Position numbers and translations under genes: made by a program
Shown: positions 1 through 7,580 of the stretch, one piece after another
How positions within the stretch are numbered: the stretch's first letter is position 1
Layout: each line of letters opens with the position of its first letter
DNA from: Faeciplasma sp900553675
Lineage (GTDB): Bacteria > Bacillota > Clostridia > Oscillospirales > Ruminococcaceae
Length of the DNA: 64,000 bases
Direction: 5' to 3'
Assembly: GCA_958428235.1 (NCBI GenBank)
Contig: CAUAFG010000012.1
Span: 1 to 64,000, forward strand
The notes under the pieces: model-generated
The model's input: the letters and a program-made list of their open reading frames with translations, nothing else
The model's database searches: none
What the model was told of the DNA's origin: nothing

Positions 1-95
1 CTGGGGATTTCGCTCCCTGCGGGGAGCGACTTGGGGCGCTGCCCCAAGACCCTGCCGTCCTTTCGAGAAAGGGTGGGCGGAAAGCTTCTAAGTCT
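1..95. repeat. Partial copy of dispersed palindrome-rich repeat (copy A)
   Basis: The first bases match modules found again near 19470, 21940, 22130 and 63230: the GGGATTTCGCTCCC hairpin and a GGGGCGCTGCCCC hairpin followed by an AAGACCCTGC stretch. The left part of the element lies outside the window, so its length is unknown. It carries no gene. The right edge blurs into AT-rich DNA before the elaA promoter. Confidence 0.7.
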
Positions 96-147
96 TTTCT
101 ATTTAGATTTAACGTTATTGTTGGAGACTATATTATTAGTCAAGCTC

Positions 148-176
148 TTGTTTTTTACGCAAAAAAGTTATATAAT
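148..176 (+). promoter_or_regulatory. Sigma-A promoter for elaA
   Basis: TTGTTT (148-153), a 17-bp spacer, and TATAAT (171-176). The start codon at 205 follows at a normal leader distance. Confidence 0.65.
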
Positions 177-204
177 AGAGCAAACAAAACGATTGGAGAG
201 CATT

Positions 205-645
205 ATGGAAACAATAATAAAGCATTTCACCGAGCTTTCGCTCGAAGAGCTATACGAGATACTAAAGCTGCGTGTGGCGGTTTTCGTCGTCGAGCAAAAC
301 TGCCCATATCAGGAGTTAGACGATTACGACAAGGACTGCTATCACGTATTTTTCCGCGATGAAAATGGCATTGCAGCCTATATGCGGGTTTTAGACAAGG
401 GCAGGTTTGAGGACGTCTCCTTTGGCAGGGTGATATCTGCCCGCCGCCGCTGCGGGTTAGGAACAAAGCTTTTAAAGGTCGGAGTGGAGGTCGCAAAAGA
501 AAAATACAGCGCAAAAAGAATCATGATAGGCGCGCAGACCTACGCAAGACCGTTTTACGAGCAATCGGGCTTTGTTCAGATAGCGGGAACAGGCGAGTAT
601 CTGGAGGACGGAATACCGCATATCTACATGGAACTGAAACTTTAA
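205..645 (+). CDS. elaA: ElaA-type GNAT acetyltransferase
   Basis: A 146-residue GNAT-fold N-acyltransferase of the ElaA family. The N-terminal block FTELSLEELYEILKLRVAVF followed by VEQNCPYQELDDYD is the family signature, where a VEQ..PY.E.D stretch marks the acceptor-side fold. The acetyl-CoA loop is around RRRCGLGTKLL (residues ~88-98), and FYEQSGF is the usual GNAT C-terminal motif. The frame stays open upstream to base 31, but GGAGAG at 195-200 sits five bases before the ATG at 205, and that region holds the promoter and repeat. The substrate is unknown; GNAT family membership is certain. The stop codon lies in the first copy of a 24-bp tandem duplication. Confidence 0.85.
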   Translation: METIIKHFTELSLEELYEILKLRVAVFVVEQNCPYQELDDYDKDCYHVFFRDENGIAAYMRVLDKGRFEDVSFGRVISARRRCGLGTKLLKVGVEVAKEKYSAKRIMIGAQTYARPFYEQSGFVQIAGTGEYLEDGIPHIYMELKL

Positions 646-670
646 GTCTACATGGAACTGAAGCTTTAAG
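623..670. repeat. 24-bp tandem duplication over the elaA stop codon
   Basis: Bases 623-646 are repeated at 647-670 with a single A/G difference (639 versus 663). The unit starts TCTACATGGAACTGAA and includes the last codons and the TAA stop of elaA, so the second copy is non-coding. It looks like a recent replication-slippage duplication. Confidence 0.9.
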
Positions 671-675
671 AGCTA

Positions 676-704
676 TTGCAAAAAGCCGAAAGCTGTGTTA
701 TAAT
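676..704 (+). promoter_or_regulatory. Sigma-A promoter for bioY
   Basis: TTGCAA (676-681), a 17-bp spacer, and a perfect TATAAT (699-704), about 60 bp before the bioY start. No BirA-type dyad was seen around it. Confidence 0.75.
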
Positions 705-766
705 GTCATTTAAAGCAAATTAATCAGACACTTGCTTATCTCACTGTTATGAAAGGATGAATTTAT

Positions 767-1324
767 ATGAAATCAGAAAATGCAGTTGGTTCAAGAAGGC
801 TTTTAGACGTAAGAACCATGGCTTTAATAGGGGTCTCCGCCGCTATAATAGCGGTATTTGCACCTTGGAAGATACCGATAGGTCCAATTCCTATAACCCT
901 TGCAACCTTTGCCATCTATTTTGTCAGTGCAGCTTTGGGAGCTTATAAGGGAACCGTCGCAACCGCTATATACATACTTCTGGGCGCTGTCGGAGTGCCG
1001 GTGTTCTCAGGCTTTGCCGGAGGGTTGCATATCGTTGCGGGCGTTACCGGCGGCTACATAGTAGGATACATCTTCTGCGCGCTTGTAACCGGTCTTTTCT
1101 GCGACAAAATGCACCACTGGATTAAGTATCCTTTAGGAATGGTTTTGGGAACCGTTGTGCTGTACGCTTTCGGAACCGCATGGTACTGCATTCTTGCCAA
1201 GAGTGCGCTTATGCCCGCGCTTGCCGCCTGCGTATTTCCGTTTATCGGATTCGACATTTTAAAGATAGTTGCAGCCTCACTCGTCGCAGCCCGCATAAGA
1301 CCTATGCTGGACAAAATGTCATGA
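767..1324 (+). CDS. bioY: BioY biotin transporter substrate-binding (S) component
   Basis: A 185-residue integral membrane protein, the S component of an energy-coupling-factor (ECF) biotin transporter, which binds biotin at the membrane. About six hydrophobic segments are visible. The conserved BioY stretch APWKIPIGPIPITLATFAIY is at residues ~32-51, and GAVGVPVFSGFAGG is at ~73-86. The ribosome site GAAAGGATG (751-759) selects the ATG at 767. No EcfA/EcfT genes are in the window, so it would use a shared module or work alone. Its TGA stop overlaps the ATG of the following lipoprotein gene (ATGA), implying translational coupling with an unrelated enzyme. Confidence 0.93.
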   Translation: MKSENAVGSRRLLDVRTMALIGVSAAIIAVFAPWKIPIGPIPITLATFAIYFVSAALGAYKGTVATAIYILLGAVGVPVFSGFAGGLHIVAGVTGGYIVGYIFCALVTGLFCDKMHHWIKYPLGMVLGTVVLYAFGTAWYCILAKSALMPALAACVFPFIGFDILKIVAASLVAARIRPMLDKMS

Positions 1325-2931
1325 AAAAAGCTATTGCGATTGCAATAACTGCTGTTATACTTTTAACCGGCTGTGATCTGACTCAGTATATTCCGGGGGT
1401 TACCCCTCCTGTAAGCGATGTGACCACCGACGCAGGCGTTACCACAACCGAGCCGCCGCCGACCTCTGTCACTCAGACAACGCCTCCGCCCGTAACCGAG
1501 CCATTGCCCGTTTACGGCGAGACCGATATCGGCGAGATCAGCTACGACCCCGACGAATGCAGTACCGTCTACGAAGCGGAGGACGCTTCGCTTACCGGCT
1601 ATGCAAAATTAGCCTCCTTCAGGGATGGCTATTCCGGTTCGGGCTATGTAAGCGGAATATCCCTGCCGGACAGCGGCATGACCATGCGGCTAAAAATTGA
1701 AGCACCGCAGCACTACAACATCACCATCTGCGCGGCTTCCGATTCACCGGTTGAGGGAGTGCTATATGTTGACGGCTTGGCACGCGGCAAGCTGAGCATA
1801 TCCGGAAGCGGTAAATTTGAAGCCGTTAAATACGAAAACATCTATCTCACGCCGGACGAGGCTGTTTTAAGCATTCAGGAGCTTAGCGGCGAATGTGATG
1901 TCGACTTTGTGCTTTTGGAAAGCTCCTCTTCGGTATATGCACATGATTATTCCGTTTCGGGCAAGCTGTCAAATGCCGCATCCTCCGAGCGGACTATAAA
2001 GACCTACAAATACCTCTGCGAGATGTATGGCGAGGCTGTTTTCAGCGGTCAGCAGTGCTCGCAGGGGACTAACGCCGAGATAGACGCCGTTGCACGCGTA
2101 ACCGGAAGATACCCTGCCATCCGCTTTGGCGAGCTTATGGGCTACTCCGAGGGCTACGACACCGGCGATATCGAGCTTGCAATCGATTACGCCAAGAAGG
2201 GCGGACTGGTGGGATATGTCTGGAACTGGATGCAAAACGGCTCCTGCTATCTCGAAAAATCCGGCTTTAAGCTTAAAAACGCGGTTACAACCCATGAAAT
2301 AGCAAAGCTGTCCGCCGACAAGCTGACCGAGCTTCAGGCAGGCGGCGGGATATCGGGCGAATGTTTTGAAATAGTTAAAGGGATAGACCTTATCGCCGCT
2401 CAGCTGAAAAGGCTTGCCGACGAGAATATACCGGTCATCTTCCGCCCTCTCCCCGAAGCCGGAAACGGCGATTTCTGGTGGAGCGCGGACAAGGAAAGCT
2501 ATCTTTGGCTGTATAAGCTTATCTACACCCGCCTGACCTCCTATCATATGCTTAATAACATAATATGGGTGTGGAACGCTCAGGAGCCCGACTGGTACGT
2601 TGGGGACGAATACTGCGACATCATCTCGCTTGATATTTACGACTACAGCCACGGCGCGTGGGATAACCAAAGCCATATAAACGCGCTGTTAAGGATATCC
2701 GCACTGAGCGGGGACAAGCCTGCTGCAATAAGCGAATGCAACGTTTTGCCGGGTCCTGCAAACATAGTCAAGGATGATGCATACTGGCTTTATGCCTCAG
2801 TATGGTCGGGAAATTACGCCCTGAACGACGATTCAACCCTCAACGAATCCTACATATCCGAGGCAGAATGGATAATGTTCTACAACTGCTCGGAGGTTCT
2901 GGCACGTGATGAGCTGGTAAAAATCAATTAG
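1321..2931 (+). CDS. Secreted GH26 family beta-mannanase lipoprotein with CBM35-like module
   Basis: A 536-residue surface lipoprotein. The signal peptide ends in LLTGC (lipid-anchored Cys18), followed by a Thr/Pro linker (~25-65) and a beta-sandwich carbohydrate-binding module of CBM35 type (~82-205, starting YEAEDASLTGY). A GH26 catalytic domain (~215-536) follows. The expected acid/base glutamate is Glu379 in FRPLPEAGNGDFWW and the nucleophile is Glu472 in AISECN. GH26 enzymes are mostly endo-beta-1,4-mannanases, and the predicted role is mannan cleavage at the cell surface. The start at 1321 overlaps the bioY stop, and no separate promoter was seen. Two terminal sugar-binding loops were not compared with characterised enzymes, so lichenase or xylanase activity remains possible. 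Confidence 0.88.
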   Translation: MKKAIAIAITAVILLTGCDLTQYIPGVTPPVSDVTTDAGVTTTEPPPTSVTQTTPPPVTEPLPVYGETDIGEISYDPDECSTVYEAEDASLTGYAKLASFRDGYSGSGYVSGISLPDSGMTMRLKIEAPQHYNITICAASDSPVEGVLYVDGLARGKLSISGSGKFEAVKYENIYLTPDEAVLSIQELSGECDVDFVLLESSSSVYAHDYSVSGKLSNAASSERTIKTYKYLCEMYGEAVFSGQQCSQGTNAEIDAVARVTGRYPAIRFGELMGYSEGYDTGDIELAIDYAKKGGLVGYVWNWMQNGSCYLEKSGFKLKNAVTTHEIAKLSADKLTELQAGGGISGECFEIVKGIDLIAAQLKRLADENIPVIFRPLPEAGNGDFWWSADKESYLWLYKLIYTRLTSYHMLNNIIWVWNAQEPDWYVGDEYCDIISLDIYDYSHGAWDNQSHINALLRISALSGDKPAAISECNVLPGPANIVKDDAYWLYASVWSGNYALNDDSTLNESYISEAEWIMFYNCSEVLARDELVKIN

Positions 2932-2975
2932 CGAATTTATTAATAGTTCAGAAACAAAATATATTAAAAAATATT

Positions 2976-3008
2976 ACACCGCAAATTGTGCATTTTGCGG
3001 TGTTTTCT
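2976..3008 (+). terminator. Rho-independent terminator after the GH26 gene
   Basis: A 10-bp perfect stem, ACACCGCAAA (2976-2985) with TTTGCGGTGT (2994-3003), an 8-nt loop and the tail TTTCTCT. Confidence 0.8.
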
Positions 3009-3009
3009 C

Positions 3010-3038
3010 TTGTAAAACGGTTGGTTTTTTGGTATTAT
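3010..3038 (+). promoter_or_regulatory. Promoter for the adaptor/permease genes
   Basis: TTGTAA (3010-3015), a 17-bp spacer, and TATTAT (3033-3038), directly after the GH26 terminator. Confidence 0.6.
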
Positions 3039-3051
3039 TAAAAATAACACA

Positions 3052-3103
3052 GTGCGAACGGTACATATCGCGATTGTCATAGTACGCCGCGTTATGTTCG
3101 CAC
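3052..3103. other. Inverted repeat in the leader of the adaptor gene
   Basis: GTGCGAAC (3052-3059) and GTTCGCAC (3096-3103) form an 8-bp perfect inverted repeat separated by 36 nt. It lies just after the predicted promoter and before the ribosome site. It could be an operator dyad or an RNA stem in the leader. There is no direct evidence for either. Confidence 0.4.
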
Positions 3104-3126
3104 AGCTAGAGAAAGGAAATGTCTAT

Positions 3127-4176
3127 ATGAAAATATCAAAGGCTGTTATGCTTGCCGCGGCGGCGGCAATGCTTTTAAGCTCGCTGTCGGGCTGCTATTT
3201 CCTCCCCGAGGAGGAAGAGGTGTACGACGCTCCCGTGGTCAAGGAGAGCGAGGTATCCTACACAACCACCACCGCCACCAAAAAGGATATTGTAAAGGAT
3301 ATAAAAACCGCCGGAACCATAGCGTCCGGAACTGAATACAACGCGCGTTTCACCGAGTACGGCGGAAATATCAAGGGCGTTTATGTTGCCGCCGGAGACA
3401 GCGTTAACGAGGGCGACCTCATAGCCGAAATCGAGACCTACGAGCTTGATAAGGAAATCGAGCTTAAAGAGCTTGAGGTTTACCGCGAGGAGCTGGAGTA
3501 TGAAATAGCCGTCGAAAAGCACGAATCTGAAACGGTAAAGGCAAAGGAACAGCTTGATATTCAGCTTATGCAGAACGAGCTCGACAAGCTTTATGCCGAA
3601 AAGGAAGCTTCAAAAATCTATGCCGGCGTTTCGGGAACCGTTTCGTTTGTTAAAACCCTTTCTCCCGGCGACTGGATAAATGCCGGCGAAACCGTTGTAA
3701 CAATAATCGACATTACCGATCTTTATATAAAGATCAACCCGAATAACGAAGCTTCCGAGTTCCTTATCGGCAGACCCATAAAGATAAGATACGAGGGCGA
3801 GTATTACGACGGCGAAATAACCCGCAACAAGTCCGGCAAGCTCTGGGACGAAGCCACATCCGCTGCAAAGGTTGACGAAGCGGGCGAATTCATTCTGGGC
3901 GAGGAATCAGAGGATATAATCGTTGCTTTCAAGGGCAGCGTTCCGGCTTCTTCGGCGGTCGGAAACATAGCCGATACCGTTTTGGTTCTCGACGAGCGCC
4001 ACGACGTTATAGTAATCTCTGCAAACCTTATTAAAAAGGTAAACGGACAGGACGTTGTTTATCTGTTCAAGGACAATGAAAGAGTTCAGACCCCTGTTGT
4101 TCAGGGTCTTAGAAGCGGATCAAGCGTTGAAATAACCTCCGGTCTTGAAGTCGGCGACGAAATCATTATCAGATAA
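3127..4176 (+). CDS. HlyD/RND-type membrane-fusion adaptor lipoprotein
   Basis: A 349-residue periplasmic-adaptor-like protein. The signal peptide ends with the lipobox LSGC (Cys ~22). A first barrel/lipoyl half contains GTIASGTEYNARFTEYGG and VYVAAGDSVNEGDLIAEIET (~60-105). A Glu/Lys-rich coiled-coil hairpin follows (~105-160), then the second lipoyl half ASKIYAGVSGTVSFVKTLSP (~160-180) and a beta-barrel. This is the MacA/HlyD plan adapted to a Gram-positive envelope. The start at 3127 has GAGAAAGGAAA upstream; an in-frame GTG at 3052 lacks a ribosome site and precedes the signal peptide. It is followed 43 bp later by an FtsX-type permease, so it likely acts in an ABC export or signalling complex. 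Confidence 0.85.
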   Translation: MKISKAVMLAAAAAMLLSSLSGCYFLPEEEEVYDAPVVKESEVSYTTTTATKKDIVKDIKTAGTIASGTEYNARFTEYGGNIKGVYVAAGDSVNEGDLIAEIETYELDKEIELKELEVYREELEYEIAVEKHESETVKAKEQLDIQLMQNELDKLYAEKEASKIYAGVSGTVSFVKTLSPGDWINAGETVVTIIDITDLYIKINPNNEASEFLIGRPIKIRYEGEYYDGEITRNKSGKLWDEATSAAKVDEAGEFILGEESEDIIVAFKGSVPASSAVGNIADTVLVLDERHDVIVISANLIKKVNGQDVVYLFKDNERVQTPVVQGLRSGSSVEITSGLEVGDEIIIR

Positions 4177-4219
4177 CGCCCGATAAAAGACAATCAGAAA
4201 AGAAATTGGAGGAAAAGCA

Positions 4220-7057
4220 ATGCTCACTTTATTGTTCAGAAAAATGCGCAATACCAAGTGGATGGTTATTTGTCTCCTGATCGGATTCATCATGGCAACC
4301 GCTATGACGAGTACGATTCCGATATATATGCACGCTTCTTTGCAAAGAATGTTAATCAAGGATATGCAGGCATATCAGGAAGAGAACAATGAATATCCCG
4401 GAGTGTACAGCGTTTCAAAAACCCTTGTAAGCGGTACAAACGCCGCAAAGCAGCGCACCGCCGTAAACAACGTTTACGCAACGGCGGCAAACCGCTTTAA
4501 TAACCTGTTGGTACCGTTTTTGTCCTATAAATGCTACACGTCAGACGCTTATCTGTATGTTTCGAGCATCGAATCGGAGCAGCCGGCAATGCTGAAGCTC
4601 GGCGGCATGACCGACATAGAGCAGCACATAAAGATTACCAAGGGCAGAATGTTCAACCCCGGCAAGCAAGAGGGCGGAGTTTACGAGGTTATCTGTCCCG
4701 AAATAGCCTTGCAGCTTTCGCAGGTTGTTTTAGACGAGGTTTACGAGGTTAAAAACATTTTAAACCGCGACAGCACGGAGACGGTTAAAATCAAGCCGGT
4801 AGGAACCTTCAGCGTTTCAGACCCCACCGATACATACTGGTCAGAAGGTATGGCGGATTATTCCAACACCTTCTTTGCCGACTTCAACACCTTAACCGGC
4901 GTTTCGGACAGCGTTCCTTTGGAGGACGTTATCATAATGACCGGCGTTGTAAACCTCAACTCGGTTGAGTGCCGCTTTATCATCGACTATCAGAACATGG
5001 ACATGAACGTTATCGAACACGTTCAGAACAGCTTTGAAAGTCAGGCGGAAGCATATAAGGAGGAAAATTGCAGCTTTGAGGTTCCCGCGCAGGAGATACT
5101 CAAATCCTACGCCGAAAAGGCTTCCTCGCTCCGCTATATCCTTCTTATGCTGGATATACCTGTAGTTCTTATGCTGATATTCTATCTGTTCATGGTATCT
5201 CAGCTCAATATCGAGTCGGAGAAGAACGAGATTGCAATGCTCAAGTCGCGCGGCGCTTCGTCGTGGCAGATAATCAGAATTTATGCTTATGAGACACTTA
5301 TCCTCGGTGCTGCGGCTGCCCTTATAGGTCCGTTTGTGGGCTTGGGACTTTGCAATATCTTAGGCGTTTCAAACGGCTTCTTAGAGTTTGTAAACCGTCC
5401 CGCACTTCATGCAAAGCTTTCGCTTACGGCGTTCTTATACGCTTTCCTGGCAGTAATTGTGTTCTTTATTGCAACCATCGTTCCTGTTGTTCCGGCTTCA
5501 AGAATTACCATCGTCGGACACAAGCAGTCGAAGGCACGCAAGCAGGCTAAGCCCTTCTGGCAGAAGACATATCTCGACTTTATTATGACAATCGTGCCGG
5601 TGGCATGGCTGCTTTGGCACAACCATCAGGAAGAGGTACTCATTTCTCAGGGACTTACCAACACCTCTGCAACCATGAACCCGCTGATGTTTGCGGCTTC
5701 AACCCTGTTCATCCTCGGTGCGGGTCTTATCTGCGTAAGAATATACCCATATTTCATAAGGCTGATATACCTTATCGGACGCAAAAAGTGGTCGCCCGCG
5801 GCATATATATCCTTAAATAACATAGGCAGAAGCTCCACCGGCAGAGAAAAGTTTATCATGATATTCCTGATTCTCACGGTTGCACTGGGAATATTCTCCG
5901 CCAACACCGCGCGAGCAATAAATCGCAACACCGAGGAAAGAATAAGATATAACCTCGGCGCAGACGTTGTTATGGAGGAGCTGTGGAAATACGCCAGAGT
6001 TACAAAGGCGGAAGACGGCGAAAGCATCACCGAGGCTCAGTACTTCGAGCCCGACTTCACCGTTTATGAAGACCTTGCCGGCGTTGAAACCGTAACCCCT
6101 GTTTTCAAGAGAGACGCTGTTCAGCTGAGATACAACGAAAAGACCCAGACCGACGTTCAGGTTATGACCATTGTTCCCGAAAAGTTTGCCAAGGTCTGCT
6201 GGTTCAGAAACGGTCTTCTGCCGGTTCACATCAACTACTACATCAACGCGCTGAGCGAATGTCTGGACGGCGCGATAATATCCCAGTCCTATCAGGATAA
6301 AACAGGGCTTAAGCTGGGCGATATTGTTCAGGTTAAGTGGGGAAAGAATGAATGGTTTGAAACAACCGTTGTTGCGGTTGTAGACTACTGGCCGAGCTTC
6401 AACCCATATGAAAAGAACTCGCAGGGCGATTACAGAGACTTTATTATCCTCAACTTCGACTATGTAAGCGTTCAGACGATATTAGAGCCTTATCAGGTAT
6501 GGATGTCGATGGAGGACGGTGCTTCGGTTTCCGACTTCTATCAGTCCATCCGCGACGCGGGAATCATCGCAACACGGCTTGATGTTGCTTCGCAGCTGGT
6601 AACGTCATCAAAGACCGACGCTACATTGCAGGGCGTAAACGGCGCATTAACGCTGGGATTCATTGTAATAATGGCAGTCTGCTTTATAGGCTTCCTGATT
6701 TACTGGATACTCTCCATCAAGGGCAGAACGCTTCAGTTCGGAATCCTTCGGGCAATGGGTATGTCGTTCAGAGAAATCATTGCAATGATAATCTATGAGC
6801 AGATACTTGTTTCGGGCGTGTCTATCTTCCTGTCAATTATAATAGGAGGCATAGCCTCGGATCTGTTCGTTCCGCTGTTCCAGGTGCTCTACAACGTCAC
6901 CGATCAGGTTCCGCCGTTTGTAGTGGTATCTCAAAGAAGCGACTATATCAAGCTTTACTGCATAGTGCTTGTAATGCTGATGGTAGGATTTATCGTTATT
7001 GCACGACTGATAAAGGCTATCAACGTTAACAAGGCATTAAAGCTTGGCGAGGATTAA
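4220..7057 (+). CDS. FtsX-like ABC transporter permease (MacB/LolC type)
   Basis: A 945-residue membrane protein with the ten-helix double-FtsX layout: an N-terminal helix (~12-35), a large extracellular domain, three helices (~300-420), a second helix and extracellular domain, and three C-terminal helices (~810-935). Signature FtsX stretches are EKNEIAMLKSRGASSWQIIR and the C-terminal LQFGILRAMGMSFREI. GGAGG at 4208-4212 fixes the start. It pairs with the upstream adaptor lipoprotein. An ATP-binding subunit normally sits beside such permeases, and none is present here. The substrate is unknown; antimicrobial-peptide or lipoprotein export are typical for the family. Confidence 0.88.
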   Translation: MLTLLFRKMRNTKWMVICLLIGFIMATAMTSTIPIYMHASLQRMLIKDMQAYQEENNEYPGVYSVSKTLVSGTNAAKQRTAVNNVYATAANRFNNLLVPFLSYKCYTSDAYLYVSSIESEQPAMLKLGGMTDIEQHIKITKGRMFNPGKQEGGVYEVICPEIALQLSQVVLDEVYEVKNILNRDSTETVKIKPVGTFSVSDPTDTYWSEGMADYSNTFFADFNTLTGVSDSVPLEDVIIMTGVVNLNSVECRFIIDYQNMDMNVIEHVQNSFESQAEAYKEENCSFEVPAQEILKSYAEKASSLRYILLMLDIPVVLMLIFYLFMVSQLNIESEKNEIAMLKSRGASSWQIIRIYAYETLILGAAAALIGPFVGLGLCNILGVSNGFLEFVNRPALHAKLSLTAFLYAFLAVIVFFIATIVPVVPASRITIVGHKQSKARKQAKPFWQKTYLDFIMTIVPVAWLLWHNHQEEVLISQGLTNTSATMNPLMFAASTLFILGAGLICVRIYPYFIRLIYLIGRKKWSPAAYISLNNIGRSSTGREKFIMIFLILTVALGIFSANTARAINRNTEERIRYNLGADVVMEELWKYARVTKAEDGESITEAQYFEPDFTVYEDLAGVETVTPVFKRDAVQLRYNEKTQTDVQVMTIVPEKFAKVCWFRNGLLPVHINYYINALSECLDGAIISQSYQDKTGLKLGDIVQVKWGKNEWFETTVVAVVDYWPSFNPYEKNSQGDYRDFIILNFDYVSVQTILEPYQVWMSMEDGASVSDFYQSIRDAGIIATRLDVASQLVTSSKTDATLQGVNGALTLGFIVIMAVCFIGFLIYWILSIKGRTLQFGILRAMGMSFREIIAMIIYEQILVSGVSIFLSIIIGGIASDLFVPLFQVLYNVTDQVPPFVVVSQRSDYIKLYCIVLVMLMVGFIVIARLIKAINVNKALKLGED

Positions 7058-7063
7058 TAATAA

Positions 7064-7095
7064 CAGGGAAACGTCCAACTTCGGGCGTTTCCCTG
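7064..7095 (+). terminator. Strong hairpin after the permease gene
   Basis: A 13-bp stem (7064-7076 with 7083-7095, arms CAGGGAAACGTCC and GGGCGTTTCCCTG, one G-T pair) around a 6-nt loop. There is no clear U tract, so termination may be partial and PspC could still be cotranscribed. Confidence 0.55.
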
Positions 7096-7122
7096 AACAT
7101 ACTTTGAAAGAAGGCTTATTAT

Positions 7123-7317
7123 ATGAATAAAAAGCTTTATAAATCCCGCAATAATCAGGTGATCTGCGGAGTGTGCGGCGGGTTTGCGGAGTTCTTTAAC
7201 ATCGACCCCACAATTATCAGAATCATCTGGGCGATACTTATCTGCTGCTTCGGAGCGGGACTTTTGGCGTATATCGTCTGCGCGATAATTATGCCGCAGG
7301 CACCGCTGGAGTTTTAA
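7123..7317 (+). CDS. PspC-domain membrane protein
   Basis: A 64-residue protein consisting of one PspC domain. It begins KKLYKSRNNQVICGVCGG, followed by AEFFNIDPTIIRIIW and one hydrophobic segment ending in CAIIMPQ. PspC proteins are linked to envelope-stress responses; in Firmicutes such stand-alone forms are common and their function is unknown. The ribosome site GAAAGAAGG (7106-7114) supports the ATG at 7123. Its position after the adaptor/permease pair suggests an envelope-related role. Confidence 0.9.
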   Translation: MNKKLYKSRNNQVICGVCGGFAEFFNIDPTIIRIIWAILICCFGAGLLAYIVCAIIMPQAPLEF

Positions 7318-7354
7318 TATTTGCATAGCCTGCTTTATAGGCTGGTGAACCTTA

Positions 7355-7535
7355 ATGAGAGATGAATATGATATAGATTCCCTGAATCCAAGGAAAAGCC
7401 CATATTCGGGGAAAAGTACCAAGCTTAGTCTAAAGCGAAAGCAAAAGCTTGGGCACAAAATTGCTTTTGACGGATTTATCAATCTTTTCTTTCCCGACTG
7501 CGTAAAGATTAAAACCACTTGTAACAATAAAATCA
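7355..7535 (+). pseudogene. Remnant resembling a BrnA/CopG-type antitoxin
   Basis: The frame from 7355 starts MRDEYDIDSLNPRKSPY and later reads DGFINLFFPDC. Both resemble the ends of short ribbon-helix-helix antitoxins (typically ..DLNPRKNPYAKKLKK..., then ..YQNLINLYLRDC). The DNA-contacting middle segment is missing or scrambled. The frame has no stop before the terminator hairpin and runs through it to 7588, as expected of a decayed gene. No toxin gene lies next to it. The similarity is from memory of the family. Confidence 0.45.
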
Positions 7536-7580
7536 GCGCCATACCGAGCAAATACTCGGTATGGTGCTGTTTGTTTTATT
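7536..7580. terminator. Terminator between converging genes
   Basis: A 13-bp stem (7536-7548 with 7555-7567, core ATACCGAG/CTCGGTAT), a 6-nt loop, and the tail TGTTTGTTTTATT on the plus strand. It lies between the plus-strand pspC region and the end of the minus-strand GH67 gene, so it may also serve the minus strand. Confidence 0.8.

Noticed and set aside
31..204. N-terminal extension of ElaA
   Set aside because: It reads through repeat DNA and the promoter; a good ribosome site precedes the ATG at 205.
676..766. BirA operator before bioY
   Set aside because: No TTGTTAAC-type dyad with the proper spacing is present.
1969..2676. Long minus-strand open frame inside the GH26 gene
   Set aside because: It is a shadow of a well-supported enzyme on the other strand, without ribosome site or recognisable domains; similar antisense frames elsewhere were left out for the same reason.
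3052..3126. GTG start 75 bp upstream for the adaptor lipoprotein
   Set aside because: It would place 25 residues before the signal peptide, lacks a ribosome site and starts inside the inverted repeat.
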